Assembly: GCA_005888315.1 (NCBI GenBank)
Contig: VAWH01000024.1
Location: forward strand, 1-64,000
Reading direction: 5' to 3'
DNA length: 64,000 bases
Source of the DNA: Actinomycetota bacterium
GTDB lineage: Bacteria; Actinomycetota; Thermoleophilia; Gaiellales; Gaiellaceae
Part shown: one piece after another, positions 7,922 to 16,863 of the stretch
How the letters are laid out: every line of letters starts with the position of its first letter
Position numbering within the stretch: the stretch's first letter is position 1
The notes under the pieces: model-generated
Databases searched by the model: none
What the model saw: only the letters and a program-made list of their open reading frames with translations
What the model was told of the DNA's origin: nothing
Program-made: the position numbers and the translations under genes

Positions 7922-9214
7922 ATGTCCAGAAGGAAGGCCTACTGGCCCACGATCATCGCCGCGGCGGCGCTTTTCGGCGCGATTGCGGTCGGAGCAAACG
8001 CGGCGGGCGCCTTCGTCGAGCCGAACGTCCAGGTGTTGCAAGAGTTCGACGGCACGGCAGGCCCGGGAACGGACTTCGGCTGGGCCGTGAGCGAGCTCGG
8101 CGACGTCGACGGCGATCACGTCGAGGATGCGATCGTGGGCGAACCGTTCACCGACGGCGGCTCCACCTACGTCTACTCAGGCCGCACGGGAAGCCTGCTC
8201 TACCGCTTCGACGGTGCCTCGGGCGACTACAACGGCTTCTCGATGGCCGACGCCGGCGACGTGAACGACGATCGCGTGCACGACATCCTCGTGGGAGCGC
8301 CGGGCAACGGCGCCGGCCACGTCGACCTCTACTCCGGCAAGACCGGCGAGCTGCTTCATCGGTTCATCGGCGCGTCGGCCGGAGACGCCTTCGGGTGGAG
8401 CGTCTCGAGCGCAGGCGATGTCGACCGGGATCATCAGGCGGACGTGCTGATCGGCGCCTCGCAGGGATTCAGCGGCGCGGGATCAGGCTATGCGTCCATC
8501 TACTCGGGACGGACGTACGAGCTCATCCGCACCCTGAACGGCGACCGTGTCGGCGACCAGTTCGGCTCCGGGGCGGCATCGTCACGCGATGTCAACCGCG
8601 ACCATGTGCCCGACCAGATCGTGGGGGCGCGAGATGCCGGCAACGGCGCGCGCGGGCAGGTGTATGTCTACTCCGGGGAGACCGGCGAGCGGCTGCTCAC
8701 GATCGACGCTTCCTCTCACGGCGACTCGTTCGGCTCGTTCTTCGTCGCCGGCGTCGGCGACGTCAATCGCGACGGCACGCCCGACATCTACGCAGCCGAC
8801 TACTACGACTCGACCAACGGAAGTGATCCGACCAACTTCACGGCATCCGGCCGAGCGGCCGTCTACTCCGGACGCAACGGGCACGAGCTGCTGTCGTGGG
8901 TTGGCCCCGATGCGGATGCGGGCCTCGGCCCGGGCCGCGGCGCAGGCGACGTCAACCACGACGGCCACGAGGATCTGATCGTCGGCTCGTACACCTCGAA
9001 CGCAGGCGCGTCGAACGCCGGCCGCGTGCAGATCTTCTCGGGCGCCGACGGATCTGTGCTGCGCACGATCACGAGCAAGGCCACCAACGAAGAGCTCGGC
9101 TTCGACGCCGTCGGGCTCGGTGACACGAACCAAGACGGAGCGCCCGACGAGCTCGTCTCGGCCGCGAACGGCAACCGCGTCTACATCATCGCCGGAGCAC
9201 GTCCGAAACCGTGA
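7922..9214 (+). CDS. Secreted FG-GAP (integrin-like propeller) repeat protein
   Basis: 430 residues. A signal peptide (about residues 1-28, AAAALFGAIAVGANAAGA) is followed by about seven FG-GAP blades. Each blade carries a calcium-loop-like signature: DVDGDHVEDAIVG, DVNDDRVHDILVG, DVDRDHQADVLIG, DVNRDHVPDQIVG, DVNRDGTPDIYA, DVNHDGHEDLIVG and DTNQDGAPDELV. Such proteins fold as extracellular beta-propellers; the ligand is unknown. The start is supported by GGGAGG (7910-7915) 6 nt upstream of ATG. A hairpin after the stop (9222-9255) probably ends the transcript. Confidence 0.85.
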   Translation: MSRRKAYWPTIIAAAALFGAIAVGANAAGAFVEPNVQVLQEFDGTAGPGTDFGWAVSELGDVDGDHVEDAIVGEPFTDGGSTYVYSGRTGSLLYRFDGASGDYNGFSMADAGDVNDDRVHDILVGAPGNGAGHVDLYSGKTGELLHRFIGASAGDAFGWSVSSAGDVDRDHQADVLIGASQGFSGAGSGYASIYSGRTYELIRTLNGDRVGDQFGSGAASSRDVNRDHVPDQIVGARDAGNGARGQVYVYSGETGERLLTIDASSHGDSFGSFFVAGVGDVNRDGTPDIYAADYYDSTNGSDPTNFTASGRAAVYSGRNGHELLSWVGPDADAGLGPGRGAGDVNHDGHEDLIVGSYTSNAGASNAGRVQIFSGADGSVLRTITSKATNEELGFDAVGLGDTNQDGAPDELVSAANGNRVYIIAGARPKP

Positions 9215-9221
9215 CCCCGGT

Positions 9222-9255
9222 GCGGCGCCCTCGTTCGCCCTCGCGGGGGCGCCGC
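9222..9255 (+). terminator. Probable hairpin terminator
   Basis: GCGGCGCCC (9222-9230) and GGGCGCCGC (9247-9255) form a perfect 9-bp stem with a 16-nt loop, followed by CTTCC. It starts 8 bp after the FG-GAP stop codon. It also argues that the AraC gene starts downstream of it. Confidence 0.5.
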
Positions 9256-9294
9256 CTTCCTAACCCGAAACTCCGCTCGAGCGTCCTACTTGAT

Positions 9295-10164
9295 GTGCCG
9301 AGCAGCGTTACTCGCCTGTTCGAGTCTCCGCTGCTGACCGTGGGCGAGTTCCGGTGCCCGCCGGACGACACCGCTTGGCGAGAGACCAACCTGATCGGCG
9401 ACCGCCCCCATGTCGTCTTCCCGCGGATCCCAGTCTTGATCCAGCACGTCGACGAAGCGCCGGTCCTGGCGACGCCCAACGAGACGATGCTCTACAACGC
9501 CGACCAGCGCTATGTACGCGAGCTGCGCAATCAGGCGGGCGACAACTGCGTGTACATCGAGCTTCACCACGAATCGCTGGCGCTGCTCGCCGAGGAAGGC
9601 GCCGGCCTCATCGACAGCAGCTACCGGCTGGTCGCAAGCCACGCGCCGGCAGACCACCGAACGTATCTCCTGCAGCACCTGCTGATTCGCCACTTGAAGG
9701 CCCCGGATCCGGATCCACTGCTCGCCGAGGAGACCGCGGCGACGTTGGTGTTGTCCGCTCTGCGCGATCGTCCTGCCTCAGCTCGCCGGCGCCGAGGTTC
9801 GACGAAAGCGGCTCACACCGCGCTCGCGGAGGCAGCCAAGACCGAGCTTGCATCAGCCCCCGCACGTCTGACTCTGAGCGAGCTCGCTCGGCGACTCCAC
9901 TCGTCTGCCTTTCACCTCGCACGCGTCTTCCGGGTCGAGACGGGCTTCAGCCTGCACGGGTTCCGGCAGACATTGCGCCTGCGCGCGGGCCTGGAGAGGC
10001 TGTCGTCGCACGCGGGCGATCTCAGTACGCTCGCCCTCGAGCTCGGCTTCTCGAGCCATAGCCATTTCAGCGAGCGCTTCCGGAACGAGTTCGGAGTCTC
10101 TCCCTCAGAGCTCGGCAACGAGCGACACGTCCGGGCGCTGCTCGAAGCCACGGCACGCGGCTAG
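9295..10164 (+). CDS. AraC-family transcriptional regulator
   Basis: About 289 residues. The N-terminal ~180 residues are a sensing/cupin-like domain. The C-terminus is a complete AraC/XylS double helix-turn-helix: ARLTLSELARRLHSSAFHL, then LALELGFSSHSHFSERF with the usual GxSPSE-like end (FGVSPSELG). It should bind DNA and respond to an unknown ligand; no adjacent catabolic operon reveals the target. The frame stays open to a GTG at 9211 that overlaps the previous gene, but a terminator hairpin lies between. I therefore prefer GTG 9295, just before SSVTRLFESPLLTVGEF; this choice is uncertain. Confidence 0.8.
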   Translation: MPSSVTRLFESPLLTVGEFRCPPDDTAWRETNLIGDRPHVVFPRIPVLIQHVDEAPVLATPNETMLYNADQRYVRELRNQAGDNCVYIELHHESLALLAEEGAGLIDSSYRLVASHAPADHRTYLLQHLLIRHLKAPDPDPLLAEETAATLVLSALRDRPASARRRRGSTKAAHTALAEAAKTELASAPARLTLSELARRLHSSAFHLARVFRVETGFSLHGFRQTLRLRAGLERLSSHAGDLSTLALELGFSSHSHFSERFRNEFGVSPSELGNERHVRALLEATARG

Positions 10165-10167
10165 CAT
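10162..10167 (+). promoter_or_regulatory. Leaderless -10 box, Ppx/GppA gene
   Basis: TAGCAT ends 7 nt before ATG 10175, with no Shine-Dalgarno sequence in between. Confidence 0.5.
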
Positions 10168-10174
10168 CGCCCGC

Positions 10175-11134
10175 ATGACCCGTGTCGCCGCCGTCGATCT
10201 CGGCACCAACTCAACGCGCCTGCTCGTCGCCGACGTCGAGGACGGGTCGATCGCGGAGGTCGTCCGGCGGCTGAAGATCACGCGCCTCGGCGAGGGCGTC
10301 GACGAGCGCAAGCGCCTCCTCCCCGCGCCGGTGGCCCGCGTCCGCAACGTGCTCACCGACTTCCGGCGCGAAGCCGAGTCGCTGGGCGCCGAGCGGACGC
10401 TCGCGATCGCCACCAGCGCGGTTCGCGACGCCGAGAACGGTGAGGCTTTTCTCGGTGAGGTCGAGTGGAGCTACGGCTTCCAGACGCGTCTGCTCTCCGG
10501 CCACGACGAGGCGCAGCTGACCTTTCGAGGCGTGGCTTTCGGGCGCGAGCTGTCCGAGGACACGCTCGTGCTCGACATCGGCGGCGGCTCGACCGAGCTC
10601 GTCGTCGGCGGGCCGGAGGGCCTGCGGTTCCACGACAGCCTCGACCTCGGCTGCGTCCGGCTCACCGAGCGGTTCCTGCATTCGGATCCGCCCGCCATGG
10701 GAGAGCTGGATGCTTGCGCAACCGCCGTCGGGGCCTTGCTCGGGCAACGTCTCCCGTACGACCTTCAGCCCAGAGCCGCGATCGGCGTCGCGGGGACGAT
10801 CACCTCGATCGCGGCGCTCGACCTCCGCCTCGCAGAGTACGACGCGGAGCGCGTGCACGGCCACCGCGTCTCCCGCGAGGGCGTTTCAGCGCAGCTCGAA
10901 CGGCTCGCCGCCGCACCGCTCGCGCAGCGGCGCGCGATTCCGGCGCTGGAGCCCGATCGGGCGCCGGTGATCGTGGCCGGCGCAGTGATCCTGCGCGAGG
11001 TGCTCGACCACTTCGGCCTCGACGGGCTCGAGGCGAGCGAGCGCGACATCCTCGACGGCGCCGCGCTGGAAGCGGCCGAGCTGCCGGAGCCCGAAGAAGG
11101 CGCGGCGCCGCCCGGCGCGTACACGTGCTGTTAG
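10175..11134 (+). CDS. ppx: Ppx/GppA family exopolyphosphatase
   Basis: 319 residues, the short form of the family. The two phosphate-binding loops of the ASKHA fold are present: DLGTNSTRLLVAD at residues 8-20 and DIGGGSTELV near 128. Members hydrolyse polyphosphate to orthophosphate or pppGpp to ppGpp in the cytoplasm; sequence alone does not decide which. A TANNNT box 7 nt before the ATG and the absence of a ribosome-binding site suggest a leaderless message. The 3' end overlaps the convergent CBS gene by 4 bp. Confidence 0.87.
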   Translation: MTRVAAVDLGTNSTRLLVADVEDGSIAEVVRRLKITRLGEGVDERKRLLPAPVARVRNVLTDFRREAESLGAERTLAIATSAVRDAENGEAFLGEVEWSYGFQTRLLSGHDEAQLTFRGVAFGRELSEDTLVLDIGGGSTELVVGGPEGLRFHDSLDLGCVRLTERFLHSDPPAMGELDACATAVGALLGQRLPYDLQPRAAIGVAGTITSIAALDLRLAEYDAERVHGHRVSREGVSAQLERLAAAPLAQRRAIPALEPDRAPVIVAGAVILREVLDHFGLDGLEASERDILDGAALEAAELPEPEEGAAPPGAYTCC

Positions 11135-11550
11135 TGAACGGCTCCGGGGTCTTCGTCCACAGGCGGCGGCTCGTCCTCGGCCAGCCGCCGCTGTAGAGAG
11201 CTCCGAGAGAGAACGCCGACCAGCCGGCCGTCCTCGGTCACCGGCACTCGCTCGAGGTCCTCGTCTTCCAGGAAACGAAAGGCCTCGTCGAGCGGCAGCT
11301 CGGGATCGAGCGTGTGCCGCGGCGGTTCGGCGATCTCGCGCACCGGCGTCTTCGTCGGATCCCGGCCGGCGGCGACGACGTCACGCACCAGGGTCCCGCG
11401 CGTGACCACGCCGACGAGCTGCTCGTCTTCGCACACGAACACCGCCCGCACCTCCGGCCGCGAGAGCAGCTCCCCCGCCTCCCGGGCCGGCGAGTCGCCA
11501 CCGAGCGTGCGCGGCTCGGGAACCATCGCGTCGCGGACTCGGTCGCTCAT
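11131..11550 (-). CDS. Two-CBS-domain protein
   Basis: 139 residues made almost entirely of a CBS pair. The first starts MSDRVRDAMVPEP with EDEQLVGVVTRGTLVRDV; the second contains LERVPVTEDGRLVGVLSRSSL. Stand-alone CBS pairs bind adenine nucleotides and act as energy sensors. The ATG overlaps the TGA of the upstream dehydrogenase gene (ATGA), so the two are translationally coupled. A regulatory link between the CBS protein and the dehydrogenase is inferred. Confidence 0.85.
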   Translation of the reverse strand: MSDRVRDAMVPEPRTLGGDSPAREAGELLSRPEVRAVFVCEDEQLVGVVTRGTLVRDVVAAGRDPTKTPVREIAEPPRHTLDPELPLDEAFRFLEDEDLERVPVTEDGRLVGVLSRSSLQRRLAEDEPPPVDEDPGAVH

Positions 11551-12836
11551 GGGTAGATACCGCGCGAGGTCAGAGCCGCGCCGACCTCGCGGATGCCGGC
11601 GACGAGCGCAGCGCTGCGCAGCGACAGCCCCTGCTCTTCGGCCAGGCGCCAGACGCGGTCGAACGCGTCGGCGAGCTTGTCGGCCAGCTTCGCGCGGATT
11701 TCGTTCCGGTCCCAGAAGAGCCGGCCGAGGTCCTGCACCCACTCGAAATACGAGACGGTGACGCCGCCCGCGTTCGTAAGCACGTCGGGCAGGACGAGAA
11801 TGCCCCGCTCGGCGAGGATCACGTCCGCCTCGACCGACGTCGGCCCGTTTGCGCCCTCGGCGATCAGGCGCGCCTGGATGCGGCCCGCGTTCTCACCGGT
11901 CACCTGGTCCTCGCGCGCCGCCAGGACGAGGATGTCGCAGGGCAGCTCGAGCAGCTCCTCGTTCGTAACGCGTTCCACCTGTTCGTAGCCCGCAAGCGAG
12001 CCGTTCGCCTCGGCGTAGGCCCGCAGGGCTGGGACGTCGAGCCCGCGCTCGTCGTGGGCGCCGCCTGAGAGGTCCGAGACCGCGACTACGCGGGCGCCCC
12101 GCTCGTAGAGCTCCGCTGCCGCGATCCCGCCGACGTTCCCGAACCCTTGCACGACGCAGCGCTGGCCCGCGAGAGGCGTCGCCAGCTTCTCGCAGCAGCG
12201 CTCGATCACCATCACGACGCCTGCGCCGGTGGCCTCGTGGCGAAACAGGGAGCCGCCGAGCGAGATCGGCTTGCCCGTGACGATCTCCGGCACGGCGTGA
12301 CCGACCTGCATCGAGTACGTGTCCATCATCCACGCCATCGTCTGCTCGTTCGTGGCCATGTCCGGGGCGGGAATGTCCTGCTGCGGGCCGAGCACCGGCA
12401 GCAGTTCCGAAGTGAAGCGGCGCGTCAACGCCTGAAGCTCGTTCGCGGACAGCTCGCGGGGACTGCAGCGGATCCCGCCCTTGGCGCCGCCGTACGGAAG
12501 CCGCAGCAGCGCGCACTTCCAGGTCATCCACATCGCGAGCGCGGCGCACTCGCCGAGATCGACGTCGGCGTCGTAGCGAACGCCGCCCTTCGTCGGCCCG
12601 AGCACGCTCGAGTGTTGGACACGGTAGCCCGGGAAAACCTTCCAGCGGCCCTCGTCGAGGCGGACCGGGACACTGACCACGAGCGACCGCTCCGGATAGC
12701 GCAGTCGTTCGGCCACGTCATCGCCGACCGCGGCGTGCGGAAGCGCCTGCTCGAACTGCGTGATCGCCTGGTTGTAGAGCGGTGTTTCCCACTCCAGGTG
12801 CCCGAAATCGTGCGAAACGTCCTGCACTTCAGCCAT
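11547..12836 (-). CDS. Glu/Leu/Phe/Val dehydrogenase (glutamate dehydrogenase)
   Basis: 429 residues. Catalytic lysines sit in PTKGGVRY (Lys83), TWKCAL (Lys107) and YGGAKGG (Lys119). The dinucleotide motif GFGNVGG is near residue 226. The enzyme interconverts glutamate and 2-oxoglutarate plus ammonium with NAD(P); the length and motifs fit glutamate dehydrogenase better than the shorter leucine enzymes. ATG 12836 has no ribosome-binding site but has TACACT 8 nt upstream. The gene is coupled to the CBS gene by an ATGA overlap. Confidence 0.9.
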   Translation of the reverse strand: MAEVQDVSHDFGHLEWETPLYNQAITQFEQALPHAAVGDDVAERLRYPERSLVVSVPVRLDEGRWKVFPGYRVQHSSVLGPTKGGVRYDADVDLGECAALAMWMTWKCALLRLPYGGAKGGIRCSPRELSANELQALTRRFTSELLPVLGPQQDIPAPDMATNEQTMAWMMDTYSMQVGHAVPEIVTGKPISLGGSLFRHEATGAGVVMVIERCCEKLATPLAGQRCVVQGFGNVGGIAAAELYERGARVVAVSDLSGGAHDERGLDVPALRAYAEANGSLAGYEQVERVTNEELLELPCDILVLAAREDQVTGENAGRIQARLIAEGANGPTSVEADVILAERGILVLPDVLTNAGGVTVSYFEWVQDLGRLFWDRNEIRAKLADKLADAFDRVWRLAEEQGLSLRSAALVAGIREVGAALTSRGIYP

Positions 12837-12844
12837 CGGAGCGG

Positions 12845-12850
12845 AGTGTA
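12845..12850 (-). promoter_or_regulatory. Leaderless -10 box, glutamate dehydrogenase
   Basis: TACACT on the minus strand ends 8 nt before ATG 12836; no Shine-Dalgarno sequence is present. Confidence 0.45.
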
Positions 12851-12915
12851 GTCCGGGCAAGATTGGCGTACGGCGAACCGTTTTGGACGCCAGACCGAAA
12901 CCCTCTGACGAGACC

Positions 12916-14970
12916 TTGACGCGATGGACACGCACGCTCGCCGCGGCCGCGGCGCTCTCTGCGGCCGCGGCGGCGGCGCCGCCGGCGGCGTGGGCTCATG
13001 CCCGGCTCGTCTCGGCGTCGCCGAGCGACGGCGCCGTGCTCCCGACCGCACCGCGGCAAGTGACAATCCGCTTCGACGAGCCTGTCCGCGCGCTCAGCGG
13101 CACCACGGTCGTCGCGAACTCCGGCAAGCGCCCGGTCGTCGCCGGGAAGCCGCGCACGCACGGCCGCGTCTTGGCGATCTCATTGCGCAAGCTCGGCGAC
13201 GGCGATTACACGGTTCGCTGGCGCGTGCTCTCCGACGATGGCCACACCGTGCAGGGGGTCTTCCCGTTCGCGGTCGGCGCGGGGCGGGCGCCGCCGAGCG
13301 CGGCGCTGACGCCCGGTGGTACGAACCTGACGCGCGAGGTGATTTCGCGTTGGTTCTTTTTCGCCGGGCTGCTCGTCGCCGTCGGCGTGGCGCTCTTCCT
13401 GCCGCTCGCGTGGAAGCCTGCGCTCCGGGCGGCGGGCGCAGAGGAGGGCGAGGCCGCGCTCTGGCCGCTCGCCTTCGCCGGTTTCTTCCTGGCCTTCCTC
13501 GGCGCATCCGCTTTGATCCCGCATCACGGCGCCGGGACGACCCGCTTCGGATTGACGTACGAGATCGGCGGAATCGTCGCCATCGTCGGCGCGACGCTCT
13601 CGGCGATCGCGCTCGTCGACCGACGACTCGGGCGCGGCGCATTCGTGTGCGCTCTGGCGCTCCTGCCGGTCCCGTCGATCGCGGGGCACGCGCTCGACCG
13701 AGGGCAGTGGCCGCGGCCGCTGAACGTCGCAGCGGACATTCTCCACGTCGGCGCGGCCGCCGTCTGGATCGGCGGCTTGCTGGCGCTGGCAATCGGGCTG
13801 CCACGGGCCACGCGGCGGCTGACGGCCGAACAGCGCACGGAGTTCAGCGCCGCGCTCGTGCCCCGACTGTCGGCGATCGCGCTCGGCTCGGTGCTCGTGA
13901 TCGCGGCCACGGGGCTGATCCGCGCGCTGTCGGAGCTCTCCGCCGTCAGCCAGCTGTGGAGCTCCGGCTACGGCCGGGCGCTGCTGATCAAGACCGGCCT
14001 GCTGGGGATTGCGGTGTCGCTCGGGTGGCTGAACCGTTCCCGGCTCGTCTCGAGGCTCCGCCTGAGCGCGCTGCGGCGGAACGTCGCCGCGGAGCTCGTC
14101 GTGCTCGCGGGCCTCGTGATCGCGGTCGCCTTCCTCACCGATCTCGCGCCGGGCCGCCAGTTCGCCCGCACGGTCGCGCGGCCGCAGGCCCCTCGGCCGA
14201 TCGCAGCGCCGCCGCCCGACGCGACCGTTCTGGCCGGAGAATCGGGCGACCGCGCGGTCGGCCTCGCCGTCTCGCCCCGCGGAAAGCTTCAGGCGACGGT
14301 GCTCGGCGGCGAGGGGAACGGCGTCGACGGGCTCTCCGTTGCGTTTCGCGCGGGGGGCCGGACCTTCGACGCAACCGGTTGCGGGCCTGGGTGCTACCGG
14401 GCGCGAGGGCGGATTCAGGCGCGCCGAGTCACCGTCGTGCTTGACTCCGGTCCGGTCGCGTTCGGGATTCCCGTGCGCACAGAGCAGGCAAGCGCAGCCG
14501 TCGCCGCGGCACGCCGCGCCTTCGCCGGGCTGCGGAGTCTGGTCATTCACGAGCGGCTCGCCTCCAGTCCGCGCGACAAGGTCGTGACTACGTGGCGCAT
14601 CGTCGCGCCCGACCGCCTGACCTACGTCACCTCAGCCGGAACCCAGGCGATCGTGATCGGAACGAAGCGCTGGGACGCGGACGCCAAGGGGCCGTTTGTG
14701 CGTTCTGCGCAGGTACCGCCGCTGCAGCTTCCCCCTGCGGAATGGGGTCCGCGCTGGCTGAACGCCAAAGCGATCGGCTGGAGGCGAGTCGGCGGCCGGC
14801 GCGCGCGGCTGGTCAGCTTCTTCGACCCGCATCTGCCGGCGTGGTTCGAGCTGGCGTTCGATCCGCGCACACACCGTCCGCTGGCGCTGGACATGACCGC
14901 CGCGGAGCACTTCATGAACCAGCGTTACACGAACCTCAACGAGCGGATGCGGATCGCGCCGCCCCGGTAG
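12916..14970 (+). CDS. CopC-CopD copper-handling fusion with extra C-terminal domains
   Basis: About 684 residues. A signal peptide ends at AWAHA, followed by a CopC domain (RLVSASPSDGAVLP, RFDEPV, WRVLSDDGHTVQGVFPF) whose conserved His residues bind copper outside the cell. A CopD membrane domain follows with about eight hydrophobic segments (VISRWFFFAGLLVAVGVALFL and onward) and HVGAAAVWIGGL. The last ~270 residues are unusual: an Ig/FixH-like part with a CGPGC motif, then a segment resembling LolA-type lipoprotein-sorting folds (VTTWRIVAPDRLTYV). The start is uncertain: TTG 12916 precedes the signal peptide directly, and TTG 12883 is also in frame. Divergent from glutamate dehydrogenase. 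Confidence 0.85.
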   Translation: MTRWTRTLAAAAALSAAAAAAPPAAWAHARLVSASPSDGAVLPTAPRQVTIRFDEPVRALSGTTVVANSGKRPVVAGKPRTHGRVLAISLRKLGDGDYTVRWRVLSDDGHTVQGVFPFAVGAGRAPPSAALTPGGTNLTREVISRWFFFAGLLVAVGVALFLPLAWKPALRAAGAEEGEAALWPLAFAGFFLAFLGASALIPHHGAGTTRFGLTYEIGGIVAIVGATLSAIALVDRRLGRGAFVCALALLPVPSIAGHALDRGQWPRPLNVAADILHVGAAAVWIGGLLALAIGLPRATRRLTAEQRTEFSAALVPRLSAIALGSVLVIAATGLIRALSELSAVSQLWSSGYGRALLIKTGLLGIAVSLGWLNRSRLVSRLRLSALRRNVAAELVVLAGLVIAVAFLTDLAPGRQFARTVARPQAPRPIAAPPPDATVLAGESGDRAVGLAVSPRGKLQATVLGGEGNGVDGLSVAFRAGGRTFDATGCGPGCYRARGRIQARRVTVVLDSGPVAFGIPVRTEQASAAVAAARRAFAGLRSLVIHERLASSPRDKVVTTWRIVAPDRLTYVTSAGTQAIVIGTKRWDADAKGPFVRSAQVPPLQLPPAEWGPRWLNAKAIGWRRVGGRRARLVSFFDPHLPAWFELAFDPRTHRPLALDMTAAEHFMNQRYTNLNERMRIAPPR

Positions 14971-15047
14971 TCGCAAGGTGCCGGGGAAGGGCGATGACGA
15001 CCCTGGACCCCACCACGATCGAGAACCTCAGTCACGCTTAGAACCGG
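14971..15047. other. Gap after copCD; no gene supported
   Basis: Contains only a 15-codon frame (ATG 14994 to TAG 15042) preceded by GGGGAAGGG. I see no family resemblance and do not call it a gene. Together with the doubtful frame at 15048 it may be remnant sequence. Confidence 0.3.
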
Positions 15048-15326
15048 ATGCGGACCGCGAACGAGCAACTTGCCTTCCTGTCAGACATCACGTTTGGACC
15101 CACCGCGATCATCGCCGCCCAAATTGAGCGTCGCTCGACGAGGAGATGGCTGCGAAGGCCTGGCCGCTCACCCAGACTGGCAGGAGACCATCCGCACATG
15201 CTGATCGACCGCTGCGAGAACTTGAAGGTCCATCTCGACAACGCCATTGACTCGGTAGAGGCGGAGCTAGGTCTCGAAGTAAAAGAGCCAAGCGCGCAGC
15301 GGGAGTACGAGCCCGAGCAGACGTAG
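15048..15326 (+). CDS. Doubtful small hypothetical protein
   Basis: A 92-residue frame with no recognisable domain. The C-terminal half is acidic and helical (LKVHLDNAIDSVEAELGLEVKE), which looks more protein-like than the Arg-rich middle. No ribosome-binding site and no clear promoter precede it. It sits alone between the copper fusion and a convergent lipoprotein. It may be a small real gene, or decayed sequence. Confidence 0.3.
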   Translation: MRTANEQLAFLSDITFGPTAIIAAQIERRSTRRWLRRPGRSPRLAGDHPHMLIDRCENLKVHLDNAIDSVEAELGLEVKEPSAQREYEPEQT

Positions 15327-15354
15327 CGTCCCTCTGGTTTTCGGCGGCATACGC

Positions 15355-15786
15355 TTAGAACCCGCTCAACATGCCGATGTGGATGCCGAGCAAGTCGCCG
15401 GCCCTACGGAGGAAGTTCGCACCGACCAGCCGTGCGTGGTAGGCGCGCTTCGCGTCACGAGTTGCGACCGGCAGGTTGCCGCTGTCGTTCTCGACGAACG
15501 CGATCTGGCTTTCTAGCCCGCGGAGCCATGCGCGGACGCCCGCGATCGCGAGCCGTTTCGCGCGCCGCTCAGCGGCGGACCGCGGACGATCGGCTCGAAC
15601 CGCCACTAGTGTCCGCTCGAGCTTCGTGTGCAGAGCCCTTGGCTCCGGGGTCGTGCGGATTTGAGCGGCAGCCTGCTTCAGATGCTGTTCGAGGGAGCTC
15701 TGGCTCCCCCCGCAGCCGGCCAAAGCGGCGGCGGCGATGACGCTGCCGATGACCTTTCCGTACCGGCGTCTTAGCAGTCGGATCAC
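15355..15786 (-). CDS. Small lipoprotein
   Basis: 143 residues from a GTG. A basic N-terminus (IRLLRRRYGK) and a hydrophobic stretch end in the lipobox ALAGC at about residues 21-25, so export and lipid attachment are expected. The mature part is helical and rich in Arg and Ala, without a known domain. No clear ribosome-binding site. Probably monocistronic, convergent with the doubtful small frame upstream. Confidence 0.65.
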   Translation of the reverse strand: MIRLLRRRYGKVIGSVIAAAALAGCGGSQSSLEQHLKQAAAQIRTTPEPRALHTKLERTLVAVRADRPRSAAERRAKRLAIAGVRAWLRGLESQIAFVENDSGNLPVATRDAKRAYHARLVGANFLRRAGDLLGIHIGMLSGF

Positions 15787-15917
15787 AGCGAAAGAAGAGG
15801 GCGATGGGACAGAGAGGGTCGAGTTTCGCCTCTACTGTCCACCAAGATGTCCACGCGCGTCGCGAACGGAAGGCGGCTCGCCGTCCGAGAACGAGCCCAA
15901 GCCCGCATGGTTCCTTA

Positions 15918-16005
15918 TGCCGGGGAAGGGACTCGAACCCTTACGCCTCCAGAGGAGACACCTGATTTTAAGTCAGGCGCGTATGACCAGTTTCGCCACC
16001 CCGGC
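15918..16005 (-). tRNA. tRNA-Leu (TAA)
   Basis: An 88-nt class II tRNA. The acceptor GCCGGGG pairs with CCCCGGC, followed by discriminator A. The anticodon loop CTTAAAA (anticodon TAA) sits on the stem CCTGA/TCAGG. A long variable arm and T arm AGGG-TTCGAGT-CCCT are visible. CCA is not encoded. Confidence 0.95.
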
Positions 16006-16037
16006 GGGCCAAGGATAGCCCCGCTCTTCCGGCTTGC

Positions 16038-16766
16038 TCAGACGCCGGCGGCGGCGAAGTCGTAGGTCGACGGGATCTTCTTCGGCGCTTTCCCGTAGAC
16101 GATCGCGATCTCTTGATGGTTCTTGAGGATCAGGTTGTTGGGGTTGCCGACATACTGCTTCCCGTTCAGGTAGACCCGGAGCGGCTTACTGGGCGCGGCG
16201 CAGTAGCGGCCGATGCATTTCGGCGAGAAGCGAACTCCCCAGACCCCGATGAATTGCCCGAGCGTGTACGGCTTCGTTTGCGCGGACTCGACGTGCATGA
16301 TCCCGCTCGCGTCGTGCGTGTGCAGCTCGGTGATGAACGAGCCGTCGTCGATGCCGATGTATCGCGGAACGGCGACCTTTTTTCCATTCACGAAGATGTC
16401 GAGGTGCTGGTGAATGTGAAACGCGAGTGCTTCGGCGGATAGGGCGCTCAGTCCGAGTGGTCGCAAGCGATCAGGGAGCTGCGCGTACTCCGGCGCCCAG
16501 GGGGCAGGCCCTCTTTGCAGCCCCGGTAGGGCTGAATAGTTGATCTTCGGCGCCTTCCCCTTGGGATTCTTGCTGCTGGATCCCCCGGCGACGAAGATCA
16601 CCGCGAGGACGACCACAAGCGCGATCGGCCCCAGGGCCGCGAGGCCGTAGAGCAGCCAGGGCGGTCTGCGCTGCGCGCCGACCGCCGGCACTCGCCGTTT
16701 CGTATCGCGCCGCTGCGGAGCCTGAACAGGCCGCGGCGGCGCAGGTGTGCGCGGTTTCTTCGCCAA
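16038..16766 (-). CDS. Membrane-anchored His-rich protein of unknown function
   Basis: About 242 residues. A Pro/Arg-rich cytoplasmic N-terminus is followed by one membrane helix (LLYGLAALGPIALVVVLAVIF) and a conserved outer domain. That domain contains FHIHQHLDIFVNGKK and then ELHTHDASGIMHVES, a clustered His pattern that suggests metal binding. Cys residues in SPKCIGRYCAA may form a disulfide. I know similar proteins as conserved actinobacterial hypotheticals; I do not assign a function. Start TTG 16766 is chosen because the upstream residues lack sense and TACCAT lies 9 nt before it. Confidence 0.7.
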   Translation of the reverse strand: MAKKPRTPAPPRPVQAPQRRDTKRRVPAVGAQRRPPWLLYGLAALGPIALVVVLAVIFVAGGSSSKNPKGKAPKINYSALPGLQRGPAPWAPEYAQLPDRLRPLGLSALSAEALAFHIHQHLDIFVNGKKVAVPRYIGIDDGSFITELHTHDASGIMHVESAQTKPYTLGQFIGVWGVRFSPKCIGRYCAAPSKPLRVYLNGKQYVGNPNNLILKNHQEIAIVYGKAPKKIPSTYDFAAAGV

Positions 16767-16863
16767 AGTCGTTGGATGGTAGCCACAGCTTCGGAGGCCT
16801 CGCGGGTAGCGTTTTCGAGCGCGATCTTCGATACTCAGGGTCCTCACTCAAGGAGGCGAACAG

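Noticed and set aside
9211-9294. Longer start for the AraC gene at GTG 9211
   Set aside because: It overlaps the previous gene and a terminator hairpin, and encodes an Arg/Pro-rich stretch without resemblance to AraC proteins.
14994-15042. 15-codon frame with a purine-rich upstream stretch
   Set aside because: Too short to judge, and no homology signal or terminator.
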